NCBI RefSeq assembly: GCF_963924675.1
Contig: NC_089240.1
Location: forward strand, 121,029,680-121,093,679
Reading direction: 5' to 3'
Origin: Phocoena phocoena
Taxonomy: Eukaryota; Chordata; Mammalia; Artiodactyla; Phocoenidae
Length of the DNA: 64,000 nt
The notes under the pieces were generated by a model that did no database searches, was not told where the DNA came from, and saw only the letters and a list, made by a program, of their open reading frames with translations. Below are positions 32,530 through 44,829 of the stretch, in pieces. A program made the position numbers and the translations under genes. Position 1 is the first letter of the stretch; each line of letters opens with the position of its first letter.

Positions 32530-33228
32530 TTTTCTTAATTAATTTTTTACTGTGGTAAAAACACTTAATGTGAAACCTACCCTCTTAACAGATTTTTAAG
32601 TGTAAAATACAGTATTGTTATCCATAGGCACAAAGTTATACTTCAGATCTCTAGCACTCATTTATCTTGCATACATAAAATTTTATACATGTTGGCTGGC
32701 AACTCCCTGTTTCCCCCTCCCTCCCAGTCCCTGACAACCACCATTCTACTCTTTCCTTCTATGAGTTCGACTACTTTAGATAACTCATATAAGTAGACGC
32801 ATGAAGTATTTGTCCTTCTGAGACTGGCTCATTTCACTTAGCATTATGTCCTCAAGATTCATCCATCACGTATTGCAGGGTCTCCTCCTTACTGTAAGGC
32901 TGAGTAATATGACATTGTATGTATATACCACATTTTCATTATCTGTTCACTCATTGATGGACATTTATGTTGTTTCCACATTTTGGTTATTGTGAATAGT
33001 ACTGCAATAAAAATGGGAGTGCTAGTATCTTTGAGATCCTAATTTCAATTCTTTTGGATAAATACCCCAAAATGGAATGTCTGGATCACATAATACTTCT
33101 ATTTTTAATTTTTTCAGGAATCTCCATACAGTTTTCCATAGCAGCTTACATTATTTTGCATTCCCACCAACATTGTACGAGCGTTCCAATTTTTCCACAT
33201 CCTCAACAAAACTTGTTAGGATGGCTAT
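32530..33228 (-). mobile_element. L1M 3' end, antisense
   Basis: 'CCCTGACAACCACCATTCTAC', 'TTCACTTAGCATTATGTCC', 'AAGGCTGAGTAATATGACA' and 'CATTCCCACCAACATTGTAC' in antisense order. Confidence 0.85.
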
Positions 33229-33259
33229 TCTCAAAATAATTACATAGTTCTAAAATAGA

Positions 33260-33476
33260 GGGCTTCCCTGGTGGCGCAGTGGTTGAGAGTCCGCCTGCCG
33301 AGGCAGGGGACACAGGTTCGTGCCCTGGTCCGGGAAGAACCCACATGACGCAGAGCGGCTGGGCCCGTGAGCCATGGACGCTGAGCCTGCGCGCCTGGAG
33401 CGTGTGCTCCACAACGGGAGAGGCCACAACAGTGAGAGGCCCGCGTACCGCAAAATAAATAAATAAATTAATTAAA
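33260..33476 (+). mobile_element. CHR-type SINE, short form, with 9-bp TSD
   Basis: Starts GGCTTCCCTGGTGGCGCAG and ends in a TAAA-rich tail. TSD TAAAATAGA at 33251-33259 and 33477-33485. Confidence 0.93.
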
Positions 33477-33489
33477 TAAAATAGAAAAA

Positions 33490-34431
33490 GCATTTACTGG
33501 TGGATGTGTAAGGAAACCAGGAAAGTGACATATCTACAATCCTAATAGGATACTTAAAAACACCTCTCTCAAAATTCAAACAAAAACCCCACAATTAAAC
33601 TGGAAAACAAAAAAGATATGAATAACACAACACTTTTGATGAAACAGAACTATGTATAAACAACACAGGAGATACACACACGCACACACATATATGGCTA
33701 AATACATGGTGGATTTATGTATGTCCCATAAATGTTTGAAGATTTCTATAAATAAATAAATATATATATTTAAAACATTTATGGGGCATATATATGTTCA
33801 CTATGTATTTTGCCATATATTCCAAGAGATTTAAATCTCACAATGAATACAGAATAAAATTTAGTCAAAAATTATTCTTTCATATTAAAGAAAAACTTCT
33901 ACCTTTTAGATACTTCAGAACTTTCAGAATTAGTAGGAAATAAATGTCAATGAGTTTACCATTTATCAAAACCTGTGTACTGCTAATGTTCAGGCTTTTT
34001 TTAGTGAGTGGGCTATGCACAGCTGTTCACTTAATGATTGTTCTTTAAATAGAGCATATACATTATTATACCTTCTTTTCCAGGTATATTTCACAGTTAT
34101 TTTTAGTGGAAAAGGAAGTCAAAGAAGCAAATATAAAATATATTTTTCTGGCACTTTAAAATGCATCTTGTATTTGCTCCATTTGGAAATTCTACATAAC
34201 TTTTAAACATTTAGGGCTAAAGATTTTCTCTCCTAGTCCTAACCTATGCATATTATTACTTTACTCTTTAGAATGTCAACATGTCACATTACAATAAATT
34301 ATGTTAAAATTACAAAATTTTGTATTAGAAACATTCTTACCTTTACCTATCTCATATTTAACCCTGGCGGTTTCAACAGTTTTTAATGGAACTGAGGCAT
34401 TTTCTTATTTGGTCTGATAAGATGTTGACTT
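33490..34431. other. AT-rich stretch, mostly unidentified
   Basis: A short old-L1-like scrap is possible near 33540-33660. Otherwise simple AT sequence, including a CACA/TATA run near 33675-33700 and AAATA repeats near 33755-33770. Confidence 0.35.
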
Positions 34432-34445
34432 AAAGATTTATCATA

Positions 34446-34741
34446 GGACTTCCCTGATGGTGCAGTGGTTGGGAGTCCGCCTGCCAATGCAGGGGACATG
34501 GGTTTGAGCCCTGGTGCGGGAGGATCCCACATGCCGCCGGAGCAACTAAGCCCGTGTGCCACAAATGCTGAGCCCACGCACCGCAACTACTGAAGCCTGC
34601 GCGCCTAGAGCGCGAGCTCCTCAACAAGAGAAGCCACCACAATAAGAAGCCCACGCACCACAACGAAGAGTAGACCTCGCTCTCCACAACTAGAGAAAGC
34701 CCACACACAGCAACAAAGACCCAACGCAGCCAAAAAAGAAA
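34446..34741 (+). mobile_element. CHR-type SINE, long form, with 14-bp TSD
   Basis: Starts GGACTTCCCTGATGGTGCAG, long body with 'CAACTACTGAAGCCTGCGCG', A-rich tail. TSD AAAGATTTATCATA (34432-34445) and AAAGGTTTATCATA (34742-34755). Confidence 0.93.
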
Positions 34742-34759
34742 AAAGGTTTATCATAGAAG

Positions 34760-36055
34760 TTTTTCTCTGACAATCTAGGGAAAAGTTAGCATTGAAGTCA
34801 CTAACTTTCAATAAGCATGCACAATATGATTTCATTTTTATACGAATTTCAAGCATTAAACTAATACTACGAACCAACTTGAAAAGCAAAATAAAAATGG
34901 TTACAAAGAAGAAAACGTTAAGTTGCAATGTGAATTAAAAACACAATTATAATTCTGGTCAAACATACATAGGCACTTGGCAGCATATTATTAACTGGAA
35001 TTTTCTTTGGAGAGAGATTCTCATTTTAGCTAAACATTGTACTTCAATGGGTGGTTGTCTCTCCCTGGAATCTTCTGCTAACTGACTCTCAAGGAGGTGA
35101 CTTGTTCTGAGAATTCCAAAGATACAACTTGATTTTACTTTCACCCATTTTTGTCTTTCCCATCAGTTGCTTCTTAGCTTAACTCTAGTCGTCTGTTCTT
35201 AACAATTCCCTTGACATTAAGTCCTTTGAGATTTTCAAATATACATGAATAAATGGTAAAATACTTTACTTTTTATCAGAAACAAGTGGATGATTGGGGA
35301 TTTTTTACATTTTTCTTTCCTTTTTTTTCTTAATGAATTCATCTAATTTCCCAGCACTAGTCTTTGAGTGACAATTGAGGAAATGAATTTCAACCCCAAA
35401 CAGCTGCAGGCTCTTTCTCCAGGTATCCCCTACTCTACTGTAATAGTTTTATAAAAAGACAGCTACCCTGGATGATATTGCATTTTACTTCACTAGTTTA
35501 GAATAGTATACTGGGAATACAGATGCCTTTGATTTGCCTTTTCCCCAATTCAAAATGAACTGCAGCTGTGATTCCTTGAAATTCTTAGGAGATTTTAGTA
35601 TGTTGGAAGGTTTTTCCATTCTAAATGCTTTGTCATTACCAATGCTGCAGCTCTGGGCACACTGACTGCATGAAGGGTATCGTTATCCCTTTTCTTCTTG
35701 GTCCATTTTCAGGTGGATGCTTTCTCAGATTTCCAGTTTTTCTTATAACTTTTGAAAGTTAAAAGAGACAATAACTATGGTTTTCATCTACTAACCCAGT
35801 GTTTGAATCTCCTTTACGACACAACCACAACAAACTGTAACATAGCTTCTGATTTTACTTTTCTAAATTATATGCTTGAAAATTCTTATTCATTTAAACC
35901 AAAATCTTTCTCCTTGCAACTTCCAACCATGAGTCCTAATTCAAAACCCTGAAACCACAAAATATAAACTGACCATCACAGTCTTCATTAAAAGCCTGTT
36001 CAGTTACCCATGTAATGTCATCGTGAAGGAAAACATTGCATTGAATCACAGTTTT
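34760..36055. other. No recognised feature
   Basis: No repeat family or exon that I can support. Short open frames at 35752-35952 (plus) and 35144-34959 (minus) lack gene signals. Confidence 0.4.
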
Positions 36056-36059
36056 TAAA

Positions 36060-36895
36060 AACTTTGATTTTGATATAATTGTAGATCCACGTGCAGTTTT
36101 AAGAAATAATTCAGAGAGATCCCATATAGTTTTAACCCACTGTCACCCAAGAGTAACATCTTGCGTAACTATACTACAGTATCACAACCAGGAAATCATT
36201 GATAAAATCCATCAACCTCATTCAGATATCACCAGTTTTGCATGCACCGATTGGCTCGATTGTGTATGTTTGTATGTATGTGTATTTTGTTTCATGCAAT
36301 TTTAACACATGCTAGATTTCTGTGATCATCACCACAGTTCCATAACAAGAATTCCTCATGCTACCCTTTTATAGCCTCAGCCACCTCCCTGTTCACCCGT
36401 CTCTGGGAATCACTAATACGTTCTCAATCTGTATAACATTTTTCATTTCAAGACTGTTATATAAATGGAGCCATAAAGTATGTGACCATTTGACATTGTT
36501 TTTTCCCCTTAATATCCATCCAAGTTGTTGTGTGTGTCAATAGGTAGTTCCTTTTTGTTGCTGATTAGTATTCCATGGTATGGATATATCACAGTTTGTT
36601 TAGCCATTGATATTTTAAGGGATATTTCGACTGTTCTGAGGTTTGGTTTTTTTGGGGGGCTTTAAATTAGAACTAGTATGAAGGCTCATGTACAGGTTTT
36701 TGTGATAAGTTTTCATTTCTCTTGCATAAATGTCTGAGAGTTGCAATTGCTGAGCTGTACAATTAGTGCATTATTAATTTTGTAGAAATTGCCATACTCT
36801 TTTCCAAAGCGGCTGTACCATTTTACATCCCAAACAGACATCTATGAGTGAGCCAGTTTCTCTGCATTCTGGCCGTCATTTGGTGTTATCACTAT
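36060..36895 (-). mobile_element. L1M/L1ME fragment, antisense
   Basis: 'TTGATATAATTGTAGATCCAC', 'CACCAGTTTTGCATGCACCG' and 'TTGCTGATTAGTATTCCATG' in antisense 3'-to-ORF2 order. Confidence 0.75.
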
Positions 36896-36897
36896 TT

Positions 36898-38110
36898 TTT
36901 CCAGGTTCATTAAGATATAATTAACATATAACATTGTGTAAGTAACATGTAACATTGTGTAAGTTTAAGGTATACAGCATGTTAACTTGATACACTTACA
37001 TATTGCAAAATGATTTCCACCATAGATGTAGCTAACACCTCCATCATGTTACTTGATTACCATTTCCTTTTTTGTGGTGAGAATATTTAAAATCTACTCT
37101 CTTAGAAACTTTAAAGTATGTAACACAGTATTATTAACTATAATCACCATGCTGTACATTAGAAACCCAGAACTCATTCATCTTATAACTGAAAGTTTGT
37201 ACCATTTGACCAACATCTCTCCATGTCTCCAATTCCCCATCCTCTGGTAACTACCATTCTAGTCTGTTTCCATGAGTTTGCCTATTCTAGATTCTACATG
37301 TAAGTGATATCATACAGTATTTGTCTTTCTCTATCTGACTTCTCTCAATTGGCATGATGCCCACGAGCTCCATCCCTTTTGTCACAAATGGCAGGATTTC
37401 CTTCTGTCTCATGGCTGAATAATGTCCCATTGTGTGTGTGTGTCTTCTTTATCCATTCCCCCATTGACAAACATTTCGGTTGTTTCCATATCTCAGCTAT
37501 GGTAAATGATGCTGCGGTGAACAAGGGAGCGCAGATACTTCTTCAAGATCCTATTTTCATTTTCTTTGTGTATATACCCGGAAGAGGGACTGCTGGATCA
37601 TATGGTAGTTCTATTTCTAATTTTTTGAGGAAACTCCATATTGTTTTTCATAGTGTCTGTATCATTTTACATCCCCACCAACAGTGCACAAGGGTTCCCT
37701 TTTTCTCTACATCCTCTCCAATACCTGTTATCTCTTGTCGTTTTGATTATAGCCATTCTAACAGGTGTGAGGTGATATCTCATTGTAGTGTTACAACTAG
37801 TTTTTATTTCAGCCATTCTGATAGGTTTATAGTAATATTTCATTATGCTCTTAATTTGCATTTCCCTAATGGCAAGTGATATTGAATATCTTTTCATGTG
37901 TCTATTTGCCATCTGTATATCGTGTCTGATGTCTTTTCAAGTGTTTTGTCTGTTTTTTTAATTAGGTTGGTTGCTTTTCCACTGCTGAGCTTGGAGAGTC
38001 CTTTATATATTCTGAATACAAATCCTCTATCAAATATGCAACTTACAAGTATTCTCTCCCAGTCCATATCTTCTCTTTTCATTTTCTTAACAATGTCTTT
38101 CACAGAAAAA
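36898..38110 (-). mobile_element. Second L1 3' end, antisense
   Basis: A new L1 3' end begins with 'AGGTTCATTAAGATATAATTAACA', continuing through 'CATGGCTGAATAATGTCCCA', 'CCCACCAACAGTGCACAAGG' and 'TTGCATTTCCCTAATGGCAA'. The large plus frame at 37379-37879 is its antisense shadow. Confidence 0.85.
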
Positions 38111-38515
38111 CTTTTAAAGTTTGGATTAAGTGTATACCTAAGAATTTTATTTTGTTTGGAGTGACTGTAAATGGCATTATATTTTTAATTTTGGTTTCTA
38201 AAAGTTCATTGTTAATATACAGAAATACAATTGATTTTTGTGTGTTGGCCTTGTACATTATAGCACCACTAAACATTGTTATTACTTCTAGGAGAATTGT
38301 AGATTCCTTTAGATTTTCTATATAGACAATTATGTCCTCTACAAATAGGGACAATATTACTCCTTCCTCTCCAATCTGTATGCCTTTTCTTTTTACTTAC
38401 CTTTTTTTTTTTTGCCTTATTGTATAGGCTAGAACTTCTAGTACTATCTTGCATATCACATCTTGAAATGCCAAGTGATGTTTTATCTATCACTCTATAG
38501 GTCAAATTTTTCCAT
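38111..38515 (-). mobile_element. L1 ORF2 reverse-transcriptase scrap, antisense
   Basis: The minus frame 38354-38100 reads MSLFVEDIIVYIENLKEST, the RT catalytic box with FVED in place of FADD, so it is dead. Probably a continuation of, or fusion to, the preceding L1 after a deletion. Confidence 0.75.
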
Positions 38516-38519
38516 GTTC

Positions 38520-39585
38520 TACTCAGTGACTTCTTTAATTAAAAAAATACATATGTAAATTTAAAATAACACAATGAGTTATATTTTGTCCATAAACAAA
38601 TATCATAATTTGTGATACATCCATAAAACTGTGTTTTTATTTTATTCTAATGCTAGGATCTTATCAATTACTGGTAATAAGGATACAAGATGGAATTAAT
38701 AAAATGGATTTTCTTATGTGATTTACATGATTAATTTCAGTTATGAGGGTAGGGATACTTGAAAGTCATTTTTCCACGGTTACAGATGTTTAACTTGCCC
38801 TAGCAATTGTCCTTTGTGCTCTGGTATTCAGTGGTCCTTTCTGTGGTAAAGAGCCGCATCATAAAAACTCTTTGAAATGTACTGATATTACTGTTCCCTA
38901 TTAAAGATACAGAACTTAGGGGCACAGTTGATGAATACTATGCCAGTGGCAATAGTGGAGAAAGTAAAGAATCATGCCATTTTATTCACCTAACAGCTAT
39001 CTTCGTTTCATGACTTGTTAAATAAAATAATAGCCACATTTAATGAGAAAAATATTTTCTTGGGCTTCATGACCTGCTGTGATCTTATGAGACTTATTCC
39101 TTCTATGTTCCCACAGAAAATGGCCTGTATTGCTTCGTGTCCTATTTGATTCTGCTCTGCATTTTTCCTAGTTGTTTCCATACTTGTCTCATCTATTTTA
39201 TTGCAAACTGAAAAAAAGAAACTCTTTCTGATTCATCCTTGAGGCACACCAAGAACCCCCAACTCAGTGGCTAGTATATTATACTCAGAAAAGTGATTGA
39301 ACTAACAGTTTAATGTTAGTTTCAGAACCAAGGAACTAGAGCCGTGTTATTAGCTCAGCGCGTGGTGTTCATCACCCATCTACAGCTTCTGGTTTGCAAA
39401 CAACTAATAGGTACAAATTAATATTAAATAGGCCACATTTCCTTCCCCAAGTAGATTGTACGGTGTGGGAACTGGCTCAGTGTAAAGTTCAGAGACCTGC
39501 TGGAGTCTTTGGGAAGCCTGTCAGTTATTTCAGACTTAGGGCCCATTGGTACAATAAAGTTATATATTTTTTCCCAAAATGGTTT
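38520..39585. other. No recognised feature
   Basis: No repeat landmarks or convincing exon found. Confidence 0.4.
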
Positions 39586-39597
39586 AACCTGGGGTAT

Positions 39598-39736
39598 GTA
39601 TGTATGTATGTACGTATTTATTTATTTATGGCTGCGCTACGTGGCACGCGGGATCTTAGTTCCCCGACCAGGGATCAAACTTTTGCCCCCTGAAGTGGAA
39701 GCACAGTCTTAACCACTGGACCACCAGGGAAGTCCC
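39598..39736 (-). mobile_element. Short CHR/Bov-tA-like SINE, antisense, with 13-bp TSD
   Basis: The right end reads ACCACCAGGGAAGTCCC (reverse complement of GGGACTTCCCTGGTGGT). The left end is a (TATG)n/(TTTA)n tail. TSD TAACCTGGGGTAT (39585-39597) and TAACTTGGGGTAT (39737-39749). Only about 139 bp, the tRNA-related part plus tail. Confidence 0.9.
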
Positions 39737-39971
39737 TAACTTGGGGTATTTATAATGTTCATATTTATTAGCTAATCAGCAAATCTTCTCTATGTTCTGA
39801 TCGTAGGGTAGTGTTTACATCTATTAGATTGTTTGGTTAAAGTGGTAAATGACTATCTATCTGCCAATTACTCCCAGGTCAAAGCAAAGCAAAATAAAAC
39901 ACAACCAACAGACAGAAAATAAAACCAAACAGAAACATTCTCCTTACCGTACATTGAAAATAAGGCCACAG

Positions 39972-40173
39972 GGGCTTCCCTGGTGGCGCAGTGGTTGAGA
40001 GTCTGCCTGCCGATGCAGGGGACACGGGTTCGTGTCCCGGTCCGGGAAGATCCCACATGCCGCGGAGTAGCTAGGCCCCGTGAGCCATGGACACTGAGCC
40101 TGCGCGTCCGGAGCCTGTGCTCCTCAACGGGAGAGGCCACACAGTGAGAGGCCCACATACCGCAAAAAAAAAA
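39972..40173 (+). mobile_element. CHR-type SINE, short form, with 15-bp TSD
   Basis: Starts GGGCTTCCCTGGTGGCGCAG and ends in a pure A tail. TSD AAAATAAGGCCACAG at 39957-39971 and 40174-40188, identical. Young by appearance. Confidence 0.95.
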
Positions 40174-40188
40174 AAAATAAGGCCACAG

Positions 40189-40660
40189 ATGGACTGTCAA
40201 CAGGATGTATTCTGTGGTGTGTTCCCAACAGCTCGTGTGAGTTGATTGCACCATTCTTCCCTTTCTGCCCCATTAGCCACACGGTTGAGAACCCTCTTTC
40301 ACAAAGAAATTGTTTAGAAGTATGGGTTTCACCTGTGGCCATGAAAGACCCACTTGGCACTTGTACAGTGGCATGACCTATGCTTTTGGTTTCCTAACCC
40401 CAATAAAGTAATACTCTGAGGTAAAATATCAGCAATGAAATCTACCATAATTTCTGAATATCAAACACTTTATTGCTTTTTCACTTTTTTGTCAGTTTGT
40501 GATCCGAAAGACTGTAGTTAACTCAATTTGAAGAGGAAGTATTCCATACTTACTATATGTAAGACATTATACCAGAGAGTAAGGATTCAAATGGAAAAAA
40601 GAACACGTCCACTGCCTTTAACGGAGTATACATCACAGTGGTTAATGGTACTTCAGAATC
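40189..40660. other. No recognised feature
   Basis: Nothing identifiable; short frames only. Confidence 0.4.
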
Positions 40661-40664
40661 AGAT

Positions 40665-42010
40665 ACTTGTTTTTAACACTCTATTGAGGTACAATTGATA
40701 TAAAATAAAATGCACATGATTAAAGCACACAATTTGATATGTTTTGAAATATGTATATACTTCTGAAACCATGGCCACCGTAAAGATAACATGCATAACC
40801 ATCATCCTCAAAAGTTTCCTCATACTCCTTTGTAGTCCCTCCTTCATGCCCAACCTAGCCTAACCCCACATAACCAAACGCTGATCTGCTTTATGACCCT
40901 ATAAATTTGCATGACTAGAACTCGGTATTAGTGGAATCATAATGGAATCAGTATGTACTCTGTGTCTTACTTCTTTCACTCTGTATAATTATTTTGAAAC
41001 TCATCAGTACTGTTGCACGTATCAATGGTTCATTCTTTTTCGTGTCTGTTTATTCACCTGTTGATAGAAATTTGGGGTGTGTGTGTGTGTGTATGTGTGA
41101 ATATTATTTCTATTGAGTAAATACCTGGGAGTGGAATGCCTGTGTGAAATCATAAACGCATGTTTAACTTTTTAACAAACTGATAAAGTGTTTTCCAAAG
41201 TGACTGTTCTGTTTTGTATTCCCTTCAGCAATGTGTAAGAGTTCCAGTTGCTCTACATCCTACAAACACTTGGTAGGTCTGTCTTTTTAATTTTAGCCAT
41301 GTTAAGAGGTAGATTTGCATTTCCATAATGACTAATGATATTGAGCATCTTTTCACGTGCTTGCATTTGGAGATGATATTTTATCTCAAAAAATTTCCTC
41401 CAGTGCATGGCTTCTCTTTTCATTCTCTAACTGTGTCTTTCAAAGAGCAGAAATTAATTTTCATGAAGCCCAATTTATTAAATTTAACTTTTATGGATTT
41501 CTTTTATGCTTTTGGGTAGAAATAATCTTCCTCTTAATTAAGGTCACACAAACTTTCTCCCAAAAGTTTAAAATTTTTAGGTTTTATGTTTATGTCGACC
41601 CATTTTGAGTTAATTTTTATATAGGGCTGTGGTTCATTTTTTGCACGGGGTAGGCAATCATTACGGCACAATTTGCTGAAAATAATAATTGTATTCATTA
41701 TGTTGCCTTGAACATTTGTAGAAAACCAGTTAACCATATGTGTAGTGTTTTTCCTGGGTTTTCTATTCTGTTCTACCAGTCTACATGTCTATCTTTATAC
41801 CACTACCACAGTGTATCTTTCTGAGTCTTGAAATCAGGTGGTGTACGTAATCTTTGTTTTACTTTAGCAAACTTGTTTTGGTTACTCTGGGTCCTTTCAA
41901 TTTCCATATGAATTTAAGAACAAGTGTGTCAATTTCTGGCTCCCCAAAACAACTGACCTCCCCAAACAAGACTGTCATTTCTGAGTTGTTTTTAATTTTT
42001 TTTCTCCTCA
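40665..42010 (-). mobile_element. L1M fragment, antisense
   Basis: 'TCTATTGAGGTACAATTGAT', 'CATGCATAACCATCATCC', 'GAGTAAATACCTGGGAGTGG' and 'CACAACTTTCTCCCAAA'-like motifs in antisense order, reaching ORF2 ('GGTTACTCTGGGTCCTTTC'). Confidence 0.8.
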
Positions 42011-42209
42011 TTTTGACTTACAACTTTTGACTAGATGCTAAACAGTATAATTTTCACTGTGAATATCACCATACATCCATAAATTGCAATCTCCTACTAG
42101 ATTCCCGAATAATGTTTCTGCACTCATTTAAATAAGTTGTTTTTTCCAAATTACTGCTTTATAAGGAAAATTCAATACATGTGTGATAAATTGTTCTTAA
42201 ATTTTGTTT

Positions 42210-42370
42210 TGTTTTTTTTCCCAAGTTGTCCTTGAGCAAGAGCAATTTAGATGAGTCTCACTAACCATACGGCGATAAGTAAGTGATTTATCTAAAATTA
42301 TACAGGTAGAAGATGGGAGAGCCCAGCGTAAATCCAGTCAATCTGACACCAGTAGCTATATGCATACTGT
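42210..42370 (-). mobile_element. MIR SINE remnant, antisense
   Basis: 'AAGTGATTTATCTAAAATTA' then 'CAGGTAGAAGATGGGAGAGC' and 'CAATCTGACACCAGTAGC' follow the antisense MIR order. Confidence 0.55.
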
Positions 42371-42399
42371 TTATAGTCTTTCTAGGGGAAACAGAATCA

Positions 42400-42870
42400 C
42401 AGCTGTGCCTTAAAAAACGATAGTATGACTTGACAGGAATCTGTGAGAGACAAGAGGAGTAGAGCTTGAGCAAAGTCACAGAAATCAGAGTGTTATAGTT
42501 GATTTGGGAGAAAAACTGATACACCAGGTTAAATAGAAAGTATACTGCATGGGAAGATGCAACAGATGGTAAAGCTGAGAAAGCAGGCTTGGGCAAAATA
42601 GTAAAGAACCTTGATTGAAAGATTGAGGACTTTTTCTTGAAGGTTTTTAAGCAATGGAATGTTATAACCTACCTGTTTTTAAAGAAGGCATCCCTGGTGT
42701 TGTAAGAAAGATAGATTATTGAGGAGGAAGAAGGTGATTAAAGACAGAGATCCTTTAGGAGATTTTTATCAGTAGTCCAGGTCTCAAGTACTAATATTCT
42801 GAAATAGGGTAGTGACAGTGAAAATGGCAATGAGGCAATAGATGAAAGCAATTGCACAGCAAAAGAACAG
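42400..42870 (-). mobile_element. L2 fragment, antisense
   Basis: 'AAGAACCTTGATTGAAAGATTG', 'TTTTTAAGCAATGGAATGTT', 'ATCAGTAGTCCAGGTCTCAA' and 'GGGTAGTGACAGTG' match antisense L2 order. Confidence 0.65.
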
Positions 42871-42964
42871 ATAGGATATGGAGTAAGACAGAGGGAGATA
42901 ATGATGCAGAAGAAATAAATGTAAAGGTTAATTTTAGGGAAATAAATGTGTATATTCAAACGAA

Positions 42965-44165
42965 CACAATGATATTTGAGCGAAAATGGTCTTGTACTTT
43001 TTTTCTGTTATTTTATTGCCTCCTATAAATTTCATTTAGATTTCATAGGAGCCAAAAGGTTTTTCAGGGTTCTGAATTAGTTTTCTAAGGAAAAGATTAA
43101 GAGAATAAACTTAGAGATCTCAGAATATCATCCCGACAAAAAGTAGCAAGTAATAAAATGAATGTAAACTACAGACCGGAAATGCAGTTGTCTCTAAGTT
43201 TTTTTAAGGAACAAAAAAACTATGCAGAAATGTGGTGACAGTCAATATATATAATATAGTACCAGCACTTAGTACTTGAATATGTTAAAAATGCCAGATA
43301 TTTGTTTTTCATTTAAAGTCATTTCTATTTTATGTAATAGCTTTGAAATCACTTAAAAATTATTTCAACAAATTTAAACATTTTAGTTCTGTTAACTGAA
43401 AGCCATAAAAGCATTTCAAACATAATTAACCATTATAGTTCAAGGAATTTCAAAACCAAATGATAATTTTATTATAGATGCAACTAAAATAAAATACTTG
43501 GAATTTGTAATTCATATCAAACTACAAAATTCAATGTAAGTTCTAGAGATATAAAAAGACTAAGGAATCTTTCAATTTTAAGGTGATTAAAATTAATGAA
43601 AGGAAACGTTCATTTCTTTGTTTACTACAAAGAGTTACTGGACAAAGAAAACATGAATATTTTAAGATGTGACAAGTAAGATACTAGTTTGCAGAAAGTG
43701 ATGGCCTGTTCTTACGTGATGTTCCAAAGAACAGATATAGAACCGCTAGTAGATGCTACACCTTAAAACAAAAATACAAACAAACAAGCAAGCAAACAGG
43801 TTTAGGACCCAGAAGTATCTAAAGATTGATTGAATCGCTCAGGAAGTAGTGAGTACCATTTAATCACTGCAGGTGATTTGAGCAGAGGTTAAGGACTGTC
43901 TTATAGTGTAGACGCCTTCGACTTCATAGAGAAATCTGAGCATATTAGACATACACTTCTTTAATTTCTTATCCAATTCCCTATTAATTTCCCCAGCTTC
44001 AGAGTATAACATTCCCATTCCCCTGTTTTGAAAAAAATCCCTCATTGTTCAGTATTGTTCCATCTCTTCCAGGATGCTGGATGACTTTCCCTATGTATTT
44101 TTAAATTCTCCATTTATTTAGCTTTTCCCTGTAAAAGCTAAACATGCTCAAGAACCTCCTATTGT
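42965..44165. other. No recognised feature
   Basis: AT-rich, with no repeat or exon that I can name. Confidence 0.4.
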
Positions 44166-44185
44166 AAAAAAAAAAAAAAAAAAAT

Positions 44186-44533
44186 AGGAACTTCCCTGGT
44201 GGTCCAGTGGTAAAGAATCCACCTTCCAATGCAGGGGATGCAGTTTCGATCCCTGGTTGGGAAATTAAGATCCCACATGATGTGGGGCAACTAAGCCCTT
44301 GTGCCACAACTACTGAGCCCACGTGCGCCTCAGTGAGAGAGCCTGCATGCTGCTAACTACAGAGCCCATGCACTCTGGAGCCTGCACGCCACAACTAGAG
44401 AGAGAAAACCCGCATGCCACAACTAGAGAGAAGCCCGCGTGCCGCAACAAAAAGATCACACATGCCCCAACAAAGATCATGCATGCCACAAGGAAGACCC
44501 GACGCAGCCTAAATAAATAAATAAATAAAACAC
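44186..44533 (+). mobile_element. CHR/Bov-tA-like SINE, long diverged form
   Basis: Starts AGGAACTTCCCTGGTGGTCC, with a B-box-like GTTTCGATCCC, several imperfect 'GCCACAACTAGAGAGA' repeats, and an AAATAAATAAA tail. Preceded by a 19-base A run (44166-44184). No clear TSD. Confidence 0.88.
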
Positions 44534-44654
44534 AGGGTAAGTCTTCTTGGACTACATAACCCTTTAAATTACTGCTCTCCTCTCTCCCCTTTGTTTCACA
44601 CTCAAGGTCCTCAAAAGAATATTCTGCAAATGACATATCAGTTTCCTCAGCAAC

Positions 44655-44810
44655 AAGCTTCTTTAAAAAAAATAATTTATTATAAAATATTTTATATGTA
44701 CAAAAGCTATTAAAAATAGTAAAACAAATACCCATATACCCAACAACTAGACGATGCCACCCACCCTTCCTCCCTGTTGCAGCAGTCTCCATATCCCTGG
44801 GCACTCCTCC
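44655..44810 (-). mobile_element. Probable old L1 3' UTR scrap, antisense
   Basis: 'AATAATTTATTATAAAATATT' and 'AATACCCATATACCCAACAAC' resemble antisense L1ME 3' UTR. Confidence 0.4.
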
Positions 44811-44829
44811 TCATTTCTTGAGGCTTTAA

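Noticed and set aside
37379..37879. 166-codon open frame, plus strand
   Set aside because: Lies in an antisense L1 3' end; the order of L1 landmarks explains the whole stretch.
44310..44804. 164-codon open frame, minus strand
   Set aside because: Runs through a SINE and an old L1 scrap; no domain.
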